A DNA stretch of 64,000 bases from Vibrio scophthalmi LMG 19158 (GTDB lineage: Bacteria > Pseudomonadota > Gammaproteobacteria > Enterobacterales > Vibrionaceae): contig NZ_AFWE01000073.1 of assembly GCF_000222585.1 (NCBI RefSeq), positions 62,001 through 126,000 of the forward strand, read 5' to 3'. A program made the position numbers and the translations under genes. Position 1 is the stretch's first letter, and every line of letters starts with the position of its first letter. The notes below the pieces were generated by a model. The model had not been told where the DNA came from. It was given only the letters and a program-made list of their open reading frames with translations, and ran no database searches. Shown here piece by piece: positions 16,780 to 27,165 of this stretch.

Positions 16780-19122
16780 CTATTGTGTTAGCTCAAGGCG
16801 AATCAACACTTCTTCAGTAATATCGATATATTCGCTGTAACCGACAATCGAACAGATCTCTTTCTCGAGCGTACGCGCTTGGTGCATGCTGATGTTGCTT
16901 AGATCTTCCAGATCTTTGCGCAGTAAAGCGGTAATTGGGTCAAACACAGGCGTTGCGCAGATCCTCAAAGCATAAAAATCCCCCATTAATTGGGTCTTTT
17001 TAATGAATTCGATACGTTCATGTGTCGATTCAAAGTCACTTGAGAGCATGGTTTCGAGCGATTGAATACGTGAGCCAAATTTGATTGCCGATATATACAA
17101 CTCTTGATATTGCGGGGTTGCCCCCTCGATGCGTTTCATCGGCGCCGCTAATAATGTGGTGGTACGCCCCTTATAGACTGCTTCTAAAGAGTATTTATCA
17201 TTGTGTCCTAACTTGGCAAATAGCGTTAAGTGAGGCAGCAGCGGATAGTTCACGCCAATCACTTTCGGCTTTAGGCTATTGCCTTTTTTTTCCACGAATA
17301 GCGGCGTACTGATCATCTTGTCGAGCAAAACATTATGCAGGCTTTCTAGTAACTCTTGGCTTGGCAAGTTCTCTTGTTTGGCGACTAACTTTTCGTGATT
17401 GTGTTCAATCAGGCGGCCAAAGAAGGTCATGGTACGGCGGTTTTTACTGTTGTTATCCATCACCAGTTGCACCCGTTTTCCACCCGGACTAATGCGAATA
17501 ACGGTATAAGGCACTTTGCTTAATTGCAAAGAACGGTCATAGAGCTGCAACTCACTGAAGTTGATGTCGCATTGATCGCCCGCTTTGAGCTCTATCGGGG
17601 TGTTCAAAGCAACGTATAGACCACGACGAGAAATATCTAAGGTCACGCCCGAAGCTTGCTGCCCTCTGGCTGACAAAAATAGCGGTGAGCGGAACTGATA
17701 ACGAGGTTCTCTGCGACGGCTTTGTGCATCAAAGTAGAGACTGATTGGGGTATCGACACAATTACGTTTGTGACAGAAACGGTTCAGCTCGCTGGTGGCT
17801 AAACGCGGCTTTTCCGTCAGCAAATAATCTTTGCCAGAATGATGATCCGCGATCTCTTGTAAAATACCAAAGTGAGTCAGTTCTCGGGTTAGGTCTAAAG
17901 AGTCAGGTGGTAAATTCACCAGATGTTCGCGCTCGTGTTCCGAAAGTTCAAATACCGAAAGGCGAAACACTTTCCAGCTCTCTTTTTTTGCGCCCACATG
18001 CCAAAACAGTTGGCGCTGTTCACGCGTAGCCTCAGGCATCATCATTGAGAAGAAACGTTCTTTATCGCCTTGTTGATGCTTGAAGGAGTAGAGCACATTA
18101 TTGCTGCCACGTACGCCGGGTTTGGTGAGCAGCTCCATCCGTTCTTGGCTAAATAGGTTGGAGAGCGTTAATTGGTTGCGCTCATCATTCCAATATTGCC
18201 AAATAGCTTGGTTGTTTTCGGTCATCAAGACCATTTTCAACTCATTGCCACTAAAGAACACCGGCAGGTTGCATGTGTGTTTGAGATAGTTGTGTTCATA
18301 GCCACGTGAGCGGGCTCGGATCACTTTATCTTGATTATCGTGACGCGCTTTGAGTGAATGGGTGTGGAGAAATTGGGTGATGATTTCATCCACCACTGGG
18401 GTTTCATCGAGTTTGATTACGCGTAAAAATCGAACGGCGTCATTTTCATGTGATTCATCAATGCCAACAATGCGATACTGGATCGCCTCTTCGATATTAA
18501 CAATCTTGTTGCTACGAGCCACTTCGGTATAAACAACCGAGATCACTTCCCCCAATTTATAATCAAAAGCAGAAGGGGCTTTAAGTCGACCACCAGAAGG
18601 GGAAATGTCCACTGTAACGCCATGAACCAGTTGATCATTGGCGAGGTGGATTTCAATCTGGGTTGAGATCTTGAGTCGGTTTTCTTTTCGTTTCAGATCG
18701 TAGCCCATCACGATGGGTTCGGCGTGGAAGCTGATGGCTGTGTTAGTGAGATCAGAGCCTTGCGGCTTACCTTTCTGGTTCATCACTTTAAAACTGTTAC
18801 GTGTGTTACTGAGTGAGTCAAAGACTCCTTCGGTATAACCACTGAATTTACGTACGTTTTTGTGATAGATATTAAAAGCCACATCATCGAGCCAATGAGT
18901 GATGCCATCTAACTCGTATTCTCGACATTCTCCTTTCACTCTGCCGCGCAAATCGATAGAACGATAGCAGGGGGTAGTCAGGCGTTTGAGTTCCATCTTG
19001 ACCAGAATTTTTAACGACGGCGGTTCGCCATCTGTCAATTGTGACAGAAGGTATTCAAAGTCCTCCGTTTTATATACGGGGATCAGTCGTTCTGAGATAG
19101 AGAGTATTGCCTGCTTCTGCAT
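16780..19122 (-). CDS. Large c-di-GMP-binding PilZ protein with two PilZ domains (PlzC-like)
   Basis: A 780-residue cytosolic protein with no signal peptide or membrane helix. Two PilZ modules have intact ligand motifs: RKENR at 145-149 with DISPSG at 172-177, and RREPR at 470-474 with DISRRG at 496-501. Each pair corresponds to the RxxxR and D/NxSxxG signatures of c-di-GMP binding. The first 140 residues and the middle and C-terminal parts show no other motif that I recognise. The position next to radA and its size match V. cholerae VC2344, PlzC, as recalled. It is a single gene, convergent with serB. The role is probably a c-di-GMP effector in motility, biofilm or virulence; the partner is not visible. 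Confidence 0.9.
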   Translation of the reverse strand: MQKQAILSISERLIPVYKTEDFEYLLSQLTDGEPPSLKILVKMELKRLTTPCYRSIDLRGRVKGECREYELDGITHWLDDVAFNIYHKNVRKFSGYTEGVFDSLSNTRNSFKVMNQKGKPQGSDLTNTAISFHAEPIVMGYDLKRKENRLKISTQIEIHLANDQLVHGVTVDISPSGGRLKAPSAFDYKLGEVISVVYTEVARSNKIVNIEEAIQYRIVGIDESHENDAVRFLRVIKLDETPVVDEIITQFLHTHSLKARHDNQDKVIRARSRGYEHNYLKHTCNLPVFFSGNELKMVLMTENNQAIWQYWNDERNQLTLSNLFSQERMELLTKPGVRGSNNVLYSFKHQQGDKERFFSMMMPEATREQRQLFWHVGAKKESWKVFRLSVFELSEHEREHLVNLPPDSLDLTRELTHFGILQEIADHHSGKDYLLTEKPRLATSELNRFCHKRNCVDTPISLYFDAQSRRREPRYQFRSPLFLSARGQQASGVTLDISRRGLYVALNTPIELKAGDQCDINFSELQLYDRSLQLSKVPYTVIRISPGGKRVQLVMDNNSKNRRTMTFFGRLIEHNHEKLVAKQENLPSQELLESLHNVLLDKMISTPLFVEKKGNSLKPKVIGVNYPLLPHLTLFAKLGHNDKYSLEAVYKGRTTTLLAAPMKRIEGATPQYQELYISAIKFGSRIQSLETMLSSDFESTHERIEFIKKTQLMGDFYALRICATPVFDPITALLRKDLEDLSNISMHQARTLEKEICSIVGYSEYIDITEEVLIRLELTQ

Positions 19123-19255
19123 GTTTTTTTAAGCCCGTCCTTGTCTAAACTGATATCGGCCTTGATTATTAGATCTTTAGTGATATGTTACGGCGAATCA
19201 AGTCTATAAGCTGGCTATTTAGGCTGCCAACATCACAAAAACACATTGAGGTCAC

Positions 19256-20635
19256 ATGGCAAAAGCAAAACGAGCATACGTTTGTAATGATTGCGGGGCA
19301 GATTTTCCTCGTTGGCAAGGTCAATGCAGTGCCTGTGGCGCTTGGAATACCATCAGCGAAGTGCGCCTTGCCGCATCTCCTGCGGTTGCACGTAATGAAC
19401 GATTGACCGGTTATGCTGGCTCTGGCGATGAAAGCCAAGTGCAAACCTTGGCGGAAATTAATCTGCAAGAGGTGCCGCGCTTTAGCAGTGGTTTTAAAGA
19501 GCTCGACCGAGTGCTTGGTGGCGGCATCGTACCTGGGGCGGCGATTTTGATCGGTGGTAATCCTGGGGCGGGTAAATCAACATTACTGCTGCAAACCATG
19601 TGTCTTTTGTCCGCACAAATGCCGACCTTGTATGTCACGGGTGAAGAATCATTGCAGCAAGTGGCCATGCGCGCTTCACGTTTAGGCTTGCCAAAAGAGC
19701 ATCTAAAAATGCTCTCAGAAACCAATGTCGATCGTATTTGCCAAGTGGCTGAGAAAGAGCAGCCAAGAATTATGGTGATCGATTCGATCCAAGTCATGCA
19801 CGTTGCTGATGTGCAATCATCACCGGGTACGGTTGCGCAGGTGCGTGAGTCAGCCACGGCGCTGACGCGTTATGCTAAGCAAAATAATGTCGCCGTGTTT
19901 ATGGTTGGACATGTCACCAAAGATGGCACATTGGCAGGCCCGAAAGTCCTTGAGCATATTATTGACTGCTCAGTATTACTGGATGGTGGTACCGATACCC
20001 GTTTTCGTACCTTACGCAGCCATAAAAACCGTTTCGGTGCGGTGAATGAGTTAGGCGTATTTGCTATGACAGGGCAAGGCTTACGTGAAGTCAGTAATCC
20101 GTCGGCGATTTTCCTTTCTCGCGGTGAAGAGGAAACCTCTGGCAGTTCCGTGATGGTGGTTTGGGAAGGGACGCGTCCACTCTTGGTTGAAATTCAAGCC
20201 TTGGTCGATTATTCACAACTGGGCAATCCACGCCGTGTGGCAGTGGGCTTAGAGCAAAACCGTTTATCGTTGCTGCTGGCTGTATTACACAAGCATGGTG
20301 GACTGCAGATGGCGGACCAAGATGTATTCGTTAACGTCGTTGGTGGTGTGAAGGTGACCGAAACCAGTGCTGACCTTGCTTTGGTTATGGCATTGTTGTC
20401 GAGCTTTAGAGATCGTCCACTACCAAAAGATGTGGTGGTGTTTGGTGAAGTCGGCTTAGCGGGAGAAATTCGTCCTGTGCCAAGTGGCCAAGAACGTCTC
20501 AATGAAGCATTTAAACACGGTTTTAAACGCGCGATAGTTCCCGCGGCCAATATGCCTAAAGGCGGTATTGAAGGCATGCAGATCCACGGAGTTAAAAAAC
20601 TTTCGGAGGCAATTCAGGCGTTCGACGAGCTTTGA
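19256..20635 (+). CDS. radA: DNA repair protein RadA
   Basis: A 459-residue hexameric helicase of the RecA superfamily that drives branch migration during recombination. A four-Cys zinc finger (C10, C13, C24, C27) opens the protein. GGNPGAGKST at 100-109 is Walker A, and IMVIDSIQVM is Walker B. HKNRFGAVNELGVF carries the RadA-specific KNRFG motif. The C-terminal third is a Lon-protease-like domain (GGVKVTETSADLA, GEVGLAGEIRPV) without protease activity in the family. It is divergent from the PilZ gene. Length equals E. coli RadA (460). Confidence 0.97.
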   Translation: MAKAKRAYVCNDCGADFPRWQGQCSACGAWNTISEVRLAASPAVARNERLTGYAGSGDESQVQTLAEINLQEVPRFSSGFKELDRVLGGGIVPGAAILIGGNPGAGKSTLLLQTMCLLSAQMPTLYVTGEESLQQVAMRASRLGLPKEHLKMLSETNVDRICQVAEKEQPRIMVIDSIQVMHVADVQSSPGTVAQVRESATALTRYAKQNNVAVFMVGHVTKDGTLAGPKVLEHIIDCSVLLDGGTDTRFRTLRSHKNRFGAVNELGVFAMTGQGLREVSNPSAIFLSRGEEETSGSSVMVVWEGTRPLLVEIQALVDYSQLGNPRRVAVGLEQNRLSLLLAVLHKHGGLQMADQDVFVNVVGGVKVTETSADLALVMALLSSFRDRPLPKDVVVFGEVGLAGEIRPVPSGQERLNEAFKHGFKRAIVPAANMPKGGIEGMQIHGVKKLSEAIQAFDEL

Positions 20636-21195
20636 ATTTCTATCGGGTCGATTGAGTTGCAGTATTGAATTTATCTTGGTGCTGCATTGAGGGGAATTGC
20701 GCGAGTGCAAATCTAATTTGATGACGCTGCGGCGTCTATAATTGATACTATTCCGTTGATGCAAGAACCATTTGGTTGAAATGCAACCGCTTTTCATCTT
20801 GCTAGCACTGAACAAAATCGGTAGGCTTAGCGCAAATTGAACGCTTAAAGATACCCCTGACTCAGATATAACGACTTTCGTGTACCGCATGGCAGAAAAC
20901 ATGCAGTGTTTTCGGTGTTATGTTGCTCTTCTTTTTTCCATCACACAGTCTTAATGCTGCTGGTTCTTTGCTCTGAAAGCAGCGCATTGATGTGGCAATT
21001 TTTGAGGTAAGAATGGAAACAGAAAGAGACGAAAAGAGGGGACTTTAGGACGAATTGTGAAAAGTTGGCTATCCTTTCTCTGAGTGGAAAATGGGCCAAA
21101 TATTTTTTTCAATCCAACTGCATGCAAAGGTATCAGTCTTGACAGAATATGATATACTCTGCGCGCACTTTATACCTTATTAACAGAGTAAGACA
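20636..21195 (+). other. 560-bp region between radA and fusA2 without a recognised gene
   Basis: No ORF here has an SD and a plausible product; the 148-codon minus frame overlapping radA is a shadow. A small inverted repeat GAAAAC-atgcagt-GTTTTC lies near 20895-20912. A G/A-rich stretch from about 21000 to 21100 carries several GGA triplets, but I could not build a CsrB-like set of hairpins from them. The last 50 bp hold the fusA2 promoter candidate. Confidence 0.5.
21150..21158 (+). promoter_or_regulatory. Candidate extended -10 promoter of fusA2
   Basis: TGATATACT fits the extended -10 form TGnTATAAT with one mismatch, 38 bp before the fusA2 start. A nearby TTGACA (21139-21144) is too close (8 bp) to be its -35. 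Confidence 0.4.
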
Positions 21196-23283
21196 ATGAC
21201 TGATTTATCAAAATACAGAAACATTGGTATTTTTGCTCACGTAGACGCAGGTAAAACTACTTCTACAGAGCGTATCCTTAAGCTAACTGGTAAAATCCAC
21301 AAGATCGGTGATACACACGACGGTTCAACTACTACTGACTTCATGGAGCAGGAAGCTGAACGTGGTATTACAATCCAGTCTGCAGCTACTACTTGTTTCT
21401 GGAACGATCACCGCCTAAACATCATCGATACTCCTGGACACGTTGACTTCACAATCGAAGTTTACCGTTCTCTTAAAGTACTTGATGGTGGTATCGGTGT
21501 ATTCTGTGGTTCTGGCGGTGTTGAGCCTCAGTCAGAAACTAACTGGCGTTACGCTGACGAATCTCACGTATCACGTATCATTTTCGTTAACAAACTAGAC
21601 CGTATGGGCGCTGACTTCTACAAAGTTTGTGACCAAGTACAAAACGTACTAGGTGCTACGCCACTAATCATGACTCTACCTATCGGTATCGAAGACGATT
21701 TCGTAGGTGTTGTTGACGTACTAAGCCAAAAAGCTTACGTATGGGATGAGTCTGGTCAGCCAGAAAACTACGAAGTTCAAGATATCCCTGCTGATATGGT
21801 TGAGCAAGCGGCTGAATACCGTGAAATGCTAATCGAAACTGCAGTAGAGCAAGACGACGAGCTAATGATGGCTTACATGGAAGGTGAAGAGCCTTCAGTT
21901 GAAGACATCAAACGTTGTATCCGTAAAGGTACTCGTGATCTAGCGTTCTTCCCTACTTACTGTGGTTCAGCGTACAAGAACAAAGGCATGCAGCTTATTC
22001 TTGACGCAGTAGTTGATTACCTACCTTCTCCAACAGAAGTAGATCCTCAACCTCTAACTGACCCAGATACTGGTGAAGCGACTGGCGAATTCGCAGTTGT
22101 ATCAGTAGATGAGCCACTAAAAGCGCTAGCGTTCAAAATCATGGACGACCGCTTTGGTGCACTTACGTTCATCCGTATCTACGCTGGTAAACTGAAGAAG
22201 GGTGACACTATCCTTAACTCAGCAACTGGTAAAACTGAGCGTATCGGCCGTATGGTTGAGATGCACGCGAACGACCGTAACGAGATCGATTCAGCACAAG
22301 CTGGTGACATCATCGCAGTTGTTGGTATGAAGAACGTGAAGACTGGTCACACTCTATGTGATCCTAAACACGAAGTAACTCTTGAGCCAATGATCTTCCC
22401 AGAACCAGTAATCTCTATCGCTGTTAAGCCTAAAGATAAAAACGGTTCTGAGAAAATGGGTATCGCGATTGGTAAAATGGTTTCTGAAGATCCATCTTTC
22501 CAAGTTGAAACTGACGAAGATTCAGGCGAAACCATCCTTAAAGGTATGGGCGAACTTCACCTAGACATCAAAGTGGACATCCTTAAGCGTACTTACGGCG
22601 TTGAGCTAGAAGTAGGCGCTCCACAAGTAGCTTACCGTGAAACTATCACTCAAGCAGTTGAAGATAGCTACACGCATAAGAAACAGTCTGGTGGTTCAGG
22701 TCAGTTCGGTAAGATCGACTACCGTATCAAACCAGGTGAGCCAAACTCAGGCTTCACGTTCCGCTCTGTAGTAGTTGGTGGTAACGTACCTAAAGAATTC
22801 TGGCCTGCAGTAGAGAAAGGCTTCGCTAGCATGATGGACAACGGTGTTCTAGCTGGCTTCCCAACTCTAGACGTAGAAGTTGAACTATTCGACGGTGGCT
22901 TCCACGCAGTTGACTCTTCAGCTATCGCTTACGAAATCGCTGCTAAAGGCGCATTCCGTCAGTCTATGCCTAAAGCTGGCGCGCAACTTCTTGAGCCAAT
23001 CATGAAAGTTGACGTGTTCACTCCAGACGACCACGTTGGTGACGTAATCGGTGACCTTAACCGTCGTCGCGGTATGATCAAAGATCAAATGGCTGGTACT
23101 ACTGGCGTACGTATCAAGGGTGATGTTCCACTTTCAGAAATGTTTGGTTACATCGGTACTCTACGTACTATGACTTCTGGCCGTGGTCAGTTCTCTATGG
23201 AATTCTCTCACTACTCACCATGTCCAAACAACGTGGCAGAGCAAGTGATTGCAGAAGTTAAAGAGCGTAACGCTAAGAAGTAA
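21196..23283 (+). CDS. fusA2: Second elongation factor G (EF-G2)
   Basis: A 695-residue translational GTPase. G motifs are intact: AHVDAGKTT (P-loop), GITIQSAAT (switch I), IDTPGHVDF and NKLDRMGAD. Domain IV and V segments ([44 protein letters not shown]) are present. The N-terminus [13 protein letters not shown], the [17 protein letters not shown] block, and the position next to radA instead of the str operon mark it as the additional EF-G that Vibrio carries. In some gammaproteobacteria two EF-Gs split translocation and ribosome recycling; which role this copy has is not readable here. Extreme codon bias suggests abundant expression. Strong terminator follows. Confidence 0.92.
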   Translation: MTDLSKYRNIGIFAHVDAGKTTSTERILKLTGKIHKIGDTHDGSTTTDFMEQEAERGITIQSAATTCFWNDHRLNIIDTPGHVDFTIEVYRSLKVLDGGIGVFCGSGGVEPQSETNWRYADESHVSRIIFVNKLDRMGADFYKVCDQVQNVLGATPLIMTLPIGIEDDFVGVVDVLSQKAYVWDESGQPENYEVQDIPADMVEQAAEYREMLIETAVEQDDELMMAYMEGEEPSVEDIKRCIRKGTRDLAFFPTYCGSAYKNKGMQLILDAVVDYLPSPTEVDPQPLTDPDTGEATGEFAVVSVDEPLKALAFKIMDDRFGALTFIRIYAGKLKKGDTILNSATGKTERIGRMVEMHANDRNEIDSAQAGDIIAVVGMKNVKTGHTLCDPKHEVTLEPMIFPEPVISIAVKPKDKNGSEKMGIAIGKMVSEDPSFQVETDEDSGETILKGMGELHLDIKVDILKRTYGVELEVGAPQVAYRETITQAVEDSYTHKKQSGGSGQFGKIDYRIKPGEPNSGFTFRSVVVGGNVPKEFWPAVEKGFASMMDNGVLAGFPTLDVEVELFDGGFHAVDSSAIAYEIAAKGAFRQSMPKAGAQLLEPIMKVDVFTPDDHVGDVIGDLNRRRGMIKDQMAGTTGVRIKGDVPLSEMFGYIGTLRTMTSGRGQFSMEFSHYSPCPNNVAEQVIAEVKERNAKK

Positions 23284-23307
23284 TTCTTAAGTTAACTCTA
23301 TAATTTC

Positions 23308-23343
23308 AAAGCCCCTTGAGCGTAAGCTCAAGGGGCTTTTTCT
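23308..23343 (+). terminator. Terminator after fusA2
   Basis: Arms GCCCCTTGAGC and GCTCAAGGGGC, loop GTAA, then TTTTTCTTT. Confidence 0.95.
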
Positions 23344-23418
23344 TTATTCGCAAGTCTAGTTTTTGTCGATAGATGCCGGCGCATTTACCTGCCTTAGCTC
23401 AGGTATTTTGAGGCATAT

Positions 23419-24312
23419 CTATTGGCTGATCTCCTCATGTAGCCAAGAGGTGAAGGCTTTTATTCGCTCCCTACGTGGTGATTCTTGCGCGGTAAATAGG
23501 TTGAACTGGATGCCGGGTGTTAAGCCGATATTAAAAGGTTTAACCAGTAAACCTCGCTCAACAAAGTCACTGGCTAAACAATCGCTGGCTAGGCAAGCCC
23601 CATGTCCAGCAACAACGGCGCTCATTGCCATATCGAAGGTGTCTACCTCCATCCAATGCACGGCATTGTCATTCATCTTTAAGCCATTACATTCGAACCA
23701 TTGATGCCACTGAAAAGAGGGTGAGTCAAAGTGGATCAACCAGCAATCGAGCAGTTGTTTAGGATCATCAAAGGTGGTCGATTCCGCCAGTGATGGCGAA
23801 CAGAAAGGAAAAATCGGCTCTTCAAACAGCAACTCTTTCTCTAGTGATTCTTCACCAATTAGGCTTTCGCCTTGCCAAATGGCGACATCGACTTCGCCAT
23901 GTTGCACATCCATCGCTTCACACGTAGTAATGATGCGAATGGAAATGTCAGGATGCTCGAGGGTGAACTTCCATAAGCGAGGTAACAACCAGCGTGAAGC
24001 AAACGAAGGGGGAGCACTGACTTTAAGTAAGCCATCTAACGGTTCATTCTGGATCTTATTGAGACCACAAATTACTTGTTCAAAGCCAAGAGCCACATGC
24101 TCTAGTAGCGTTTGACCTTTGGAGGTCAGTGCCATACCACGCCCTTTACGCTGAAAGAGCTTACAGTCTAGATCATCTTCTAAACGTCGGATGGTTTGAC
24201 TAACAGCCGCTTGGCTGACAAACAATTCATCGGCAGCTTTGCTGTAGCTTTGTAATCGAGCAGCCGCTTCAAAGTAACGTAAGCTGGAAAGAGTTCTAAG
24301 TCGCTTGTCCAT
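23419..24312 (-). CDS. LysR-family regulator (GcvA-like)
   Basis: A 297-residue transcription factor. The winged helix-turn-helix is at residues about 9-66 (SLRYFEAAARLQSYSKAADE, SQAAVSQTIRRLED). The substrate-binding domain follows; LLKVSAPPSFASRWLLPRLW with the later VDVAIWQGE resembles the GcvA/AmpR subgroup. The start at 24312 is the family start. It stands next to the acyl-CoA synthetase gene on the same strand, upstream of fusA2's terminator on the opposite strand, so no target can be inferred with confidence. Effector unknown. Confidence 0.88.
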   Translation of the reverse strand: MDKRLRTLSSLRYFEAAARLQSYSKAADELFVSQAAVSQTIRRLEDDLDCKLFQRKGRGMALTSKGQTLLEHVALGFEQVICGLNKIQNEPLDGLLKVSAPPSFASRWLLPRLWKFTLEHPDISIRIITTCEAMDVQHGEVDVAIWQGESLIGEESLEKELLFEEPIFPFCSPSLAESTTFDDPKQLLDCWLIHFDSPSFQWHQWFECNGLKMNDNAVHWMEVDTFDMAMSAVVAGHGACLASDCLASDFVERGLLVKPFNIGLTPGIQFNLFTAQESPRRERIKAFTSWLHEEISQ

Positions 24313-24554
24313 AAGCCTCTACTATATTGGTTTCTTTAAGAAGAAAAAAAAGAAGTGTTCAAAAGCATCGCATTGAACAAATGATCTTCATCATACAAAC
24401 CTAGCGAGGAGAGGCAAGCGGTGATGGTCGATAGGATAGAGCGGAGTGCGGAATATGACGATTGGGTTTCAGTTTTACCTAATCGGCTCGGCCCCGAGCC
24501 CAAGAAACAGAGAGGAAAAATCTGCTGGCGAAGAACCGCTGAAGAGTTCAAACC

Positions 24555-24579
24555 AAAAGGAGCGCCACGCGCTCCTTTT
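24555..24579 (-). terminator. Terminator after the acyl-CoA synthetase gene
   Basis: Arms AAAAGGAGCGC and GCGCTCCTTTT around CAC. On minus it lies six bases after the stop codon; the U-run is TTTT. Confidence 0.85.
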
Positions 24580-24584
24580 CATGA

Positions 24585-26270
24585 TTATTTCTCCCACACC
24601 ACCAATTGGTCTTTCGGCCAGTTGGCACCAACATCATGGTACTTTTTCTCTAGAATATGTCGTTTAATTTTAAGCGTTGGTGTTAGCACGCCATTTTCGA
24701 TGCTCCAAGGTTCTTTGATCATCAGCACACCTTTGATCTTCTCGTGGGAGGCCAATTTGGTGTTCATGCGCTCAATCACTTTTTGCGTACTACGCTCATA
24801 ACGCTGCGGATCAAAGTTGGGGAAGTCATGCGGCACGACCAACAATATAGGTCCTGGCAGACCAAGGCCAATCAAACACATCATCTCAACACGAGTGTAT
24901 TCAAAGAGTTTTTTCTCGATCGGCACGGGGGCCACAAATTTCCCTTTGGCTGTTTTGAAGGTGTCCTTTTTACGGCCTTGAATGGTGAGGTAACCCTCAC
25001 TGTCGATTGAGCCGATATCGCCAGTGTGCAACCAGCCGTCACGATCAAAGGATTCTTGAGTGGCGATATCATTTTTGTAGTAACCCGAAAATAGGCCCTT
25101 ACCGCGTACCATGATCTCTTCATCGTCGGCGATTTTTAACTCGATCCCCGGCCCTGCATTCCCCACGCTGCCAATTTTATCGGCGCGAAATGGGAAGTTA
25201 AGCGTGCTGTAAGCGAAGGATTCGGTCATCCCCCATGCTTCAGTAATATTCAGACCGACACGGTGATACCAATCAAGCAGTGCAGGAGAGACAGGGGCAG
25301 AGCCACATCCTAAAACTCGGGCTTGATCTAATCCCAAGCCATCGGCTAATTTTTTCTTAATCAGCGTATTCACAAATGGGATTTTCAGCAGAATATTGAG
25401 TTTCTTTTGCGGCAGTTTGTCTTGGATTCGTTGTTGGAATAACGTCCATAGCCGCGGCACGGAAATGAACAAAGTTGGCCGCTGCATTTTTACATCATCG
25501 ATAAAGGTATCCAGTGATTCAGGAAATGCGGTTTCGATACCGCCCATAATTGAAGATCCAAAAATGTAGACTCGCTCAGTGATGTGCGCCAAAGGTAAAT
25601 AAGAAAACAGTCGATCGCCACGTTCAATTTGAATGTGATTAATCAACTGCTGAACAGACCAAGCAAACGCGCCGTAGGTCAGCATTGCCCCTTTAGGCAA
25701 TCCAGAAGTTCCTGAAGTATAGACAATCGACATCAGTTTATCGTCGTGATGCTGAGGCCTTGCTTCACTTGGCTTTGACTGTTCAATTAATGCGGTGAAT
25801 TGATGCTGGCAGCGTGGCGCGGTGTCATAGGCAAGACTAATGGTGATTAGTTCAGGCATAGCATCAATCACTTGCTGAGTTGCGGCAGGATCATCAAGCT
25901 TACCGCCAATCAACACTTTGCTCTCACTGTGAGTGAGACAGTATTCGATGGTATCTGCGCCGGCGGTTGGAAAAATAGGCACACTGACAAAATCGCCTAA
26001 CATCATGGCTAAATCACAAATAAACCACTCGGCACAATTTTTCGAAACGAGTGCTACTCGATCGCCGGGGCGAATCCCTAGCTCGTTGAGTGCACTGACT
26101 AACCTCAGAGCTTTATCGGCAACATCAGCGTAACTGTATTCGACAAATTGGCGATTAATAATCTGCTTGAGATAAATTTCATCTGGGCGTTCTTGAGCCC
26201 ATTTAAGAATCATGTCACTGGCAGGGGGAAGCGTGCAATTTGTATTGCTCAATTGGTCTGGCTGAATCAT
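24585..26270 (-). CDS. AMP-binding long-chain acyl-CoA synthetase family protein
   Basis: A 561-residue adenylate-forming enzyme expected to activate fatty acids as acyl-AMP and then acyl-CoA. IVYTSGTSGLPKGAML (about residue 190) is the AMP-binding P-loop. GWLHTGDIGSIDSEGYL and GRKKDTFKTAKGKFVAP are the A8/A10-type motifs. AWGMTESFAYS corresponds to the adenine-binding block. The sequence is closest to the eukaryote-like FAA1/COG1022 branch rather than to FadD. SD GGAG precedes the ATG. It is alone on minus with its own terminator. The chain length handled is not readable. Confidence 0.9.
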   Translation of the reverse strand: MIQPDQLSNTNCTLPPASDMILKWAQERPDEIYLKQIINRQFVEYSYADVADKALRLVSALNELGIRPGDRVALVSKNCAEWFICDLAMMLGDFVSVPIFPTAGADTIEYCLTHSESKVLIGGKLDDPAATQQVIDAMPELITISLAYDTAPRCQHQFTALIEQSKPSEARPQHHDDKLMSIVYTSGTSGLPKGAMLTYGAFAWSVQQLINHIQIERGDRLFSYLPLAHITERVYIFGSSIMGGIETAFPESLDTFIDDVKMQRPTLFISVPRLWTLFQQRIQDKLPQKKLNILLKIPFVNTLIKKKLADGLGLDQARVLGCGSAPVSPALLDWYHRVGLNITEAWGMTESFAYSTLNFPFRADKIGSVGNAGPGIELKIADDEEIMVRGKGLFSGYYKNDIATQESFDRDGWLHTGDIGSIDSEGYLTIQGRKKDTFKTAKGKFVAPVPIEKKLFEYTRVEMMCLIGLGLPGPILLVVPHDFPNFDPQRYERSTQKVIERMNTKLASHEKIKGVLMIKEPWSIENGVLTPTLKIKRHILEKKYHDVGANWPKDQLVVWEK

Positions 26271-26451
26271 TGTCTAACTCCATGTTATTGGCAAAGATTC
26301 CCTTCGTTCTATGGTGGGTATGGCTTAGCACTTGGGAGAGCAAGAACTGCGCTAAGCGTTACTTTCCTGATGAAGGATTATTGTTGTTAATTATTTGTTA
26401 ATATTAGCATGTTAATCAAAATGTCGATAAGGAATCGTTCAAAAGTGTGAA

Positions 26452-27165
26452 TCAGTAACTCTGTCGATAGGCGGCAGGTGTGGTGCCGGTTTTCTTTTTG
26501 AATATCCGAGAAAAATAAGAGACATCGTGGTAGCCACATTGATAGGCGATATAGGCGATCTTAGTATTGTCATTGTGAGTCAGCATCCGCTTCGCGAGGC
26601 TAATCCTTTGATGAGTGACGTAGTCTCTAAAGCACATGCCCACTTTTTTACGAAAGACTTTAGAGAAATAAGTGACTGAGTAGTGACAAAGGTTAGCTGC
26701 GTTCTCTTCTTTAATTTCTGTTTTGATGTTTTCAGAAACGTACAGCAGGGCGGGCGCGAGTTCTAAGTCGATATTCCCTTGATATTTTCGCAGGCTAGGG
26801 TGCTGAGCTAGGTCGAGAAAGTATTTTATTTCAACTTGGTCCAGCCATTCCTTAGCGGTTCGTGGACTAAGTTGATAGCAATCTGCAATGGCACTATTAA
26901 CAAAGTTGCTGTCCATGTCATTGGCATGAATAACAATCAAATGCTTGTCTAAATTCTGGCACATCATTAAGGCGCTATTAAGGCATTGAACATACTGCGG
27001 GCGGAAAAAGAAAAAGCAGTATCGAACCTCTTTATCACTCAAAATCGCAGTGTCTTGCTGGCAATCGATGATGCGAAAGCGCTTTTCGAGCATGGTTGCG
27101 AAATAGGGCGGGCAGTGATTCAGTGGTGCTCCCAGCCAGCAAACCGTCGCTAAATTATCCATCAT
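26452..27165 (-). CDS. AraC-type regulator divergent from the Tad locus
   Basis: A 237-residue protein. The C-terminal 100 residues are an AraC DNA-binding domain with two helix-turn-helix units (NLCHYSVTYFSKVFRKKVGM and TKIAYIAYQCGYHDVSYFSR). The N-terminal 120 residues alternate hydrophobic strands and helices (ATVCWLGAP, RYCFFFFRP, KHLIVIHANDMD). This looks like a receiver fold without the phospho-accepting Asp, but that is inference. It is transcribed away from flp with about 320 bp between, so it is a natural candidate to control pilus genes. Confidence 0.85.
   Translation of the reverse strand: MMDNLATVCWLGAPLNHCPPYFATMLEKRFRIIDCQQDTAILSDKEVRYCFFFFRPQYVQCLNSALMMCQNLDKHLIVIHANDMDSNFVNSAIADCYQLSPRTAKEWLDQVEIKYFLDLAQHPSLRKYQGNIDLELAPALLYVSENIKTEIKEENAANLCHYSVTYFSKVFRKKVGMCFRDYVTHQRISLAKRMLTHNDNTKIAYIAYQCGYHDVSYFSRIFKKKTGTTPAAYRQSY

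Noticed and set aside
20456-20902. 148-codon minus-strand ORF between radA and fusA2
   Set aside because: Half lies antisense to radA, there is no SD, and composition is unlike a protein of this genome.
21139-21144. TTGACA as -35 of fusA2
   Set aside because: It is only 8 bp from the TATACT -10; the promoter is better read as an extended -10.
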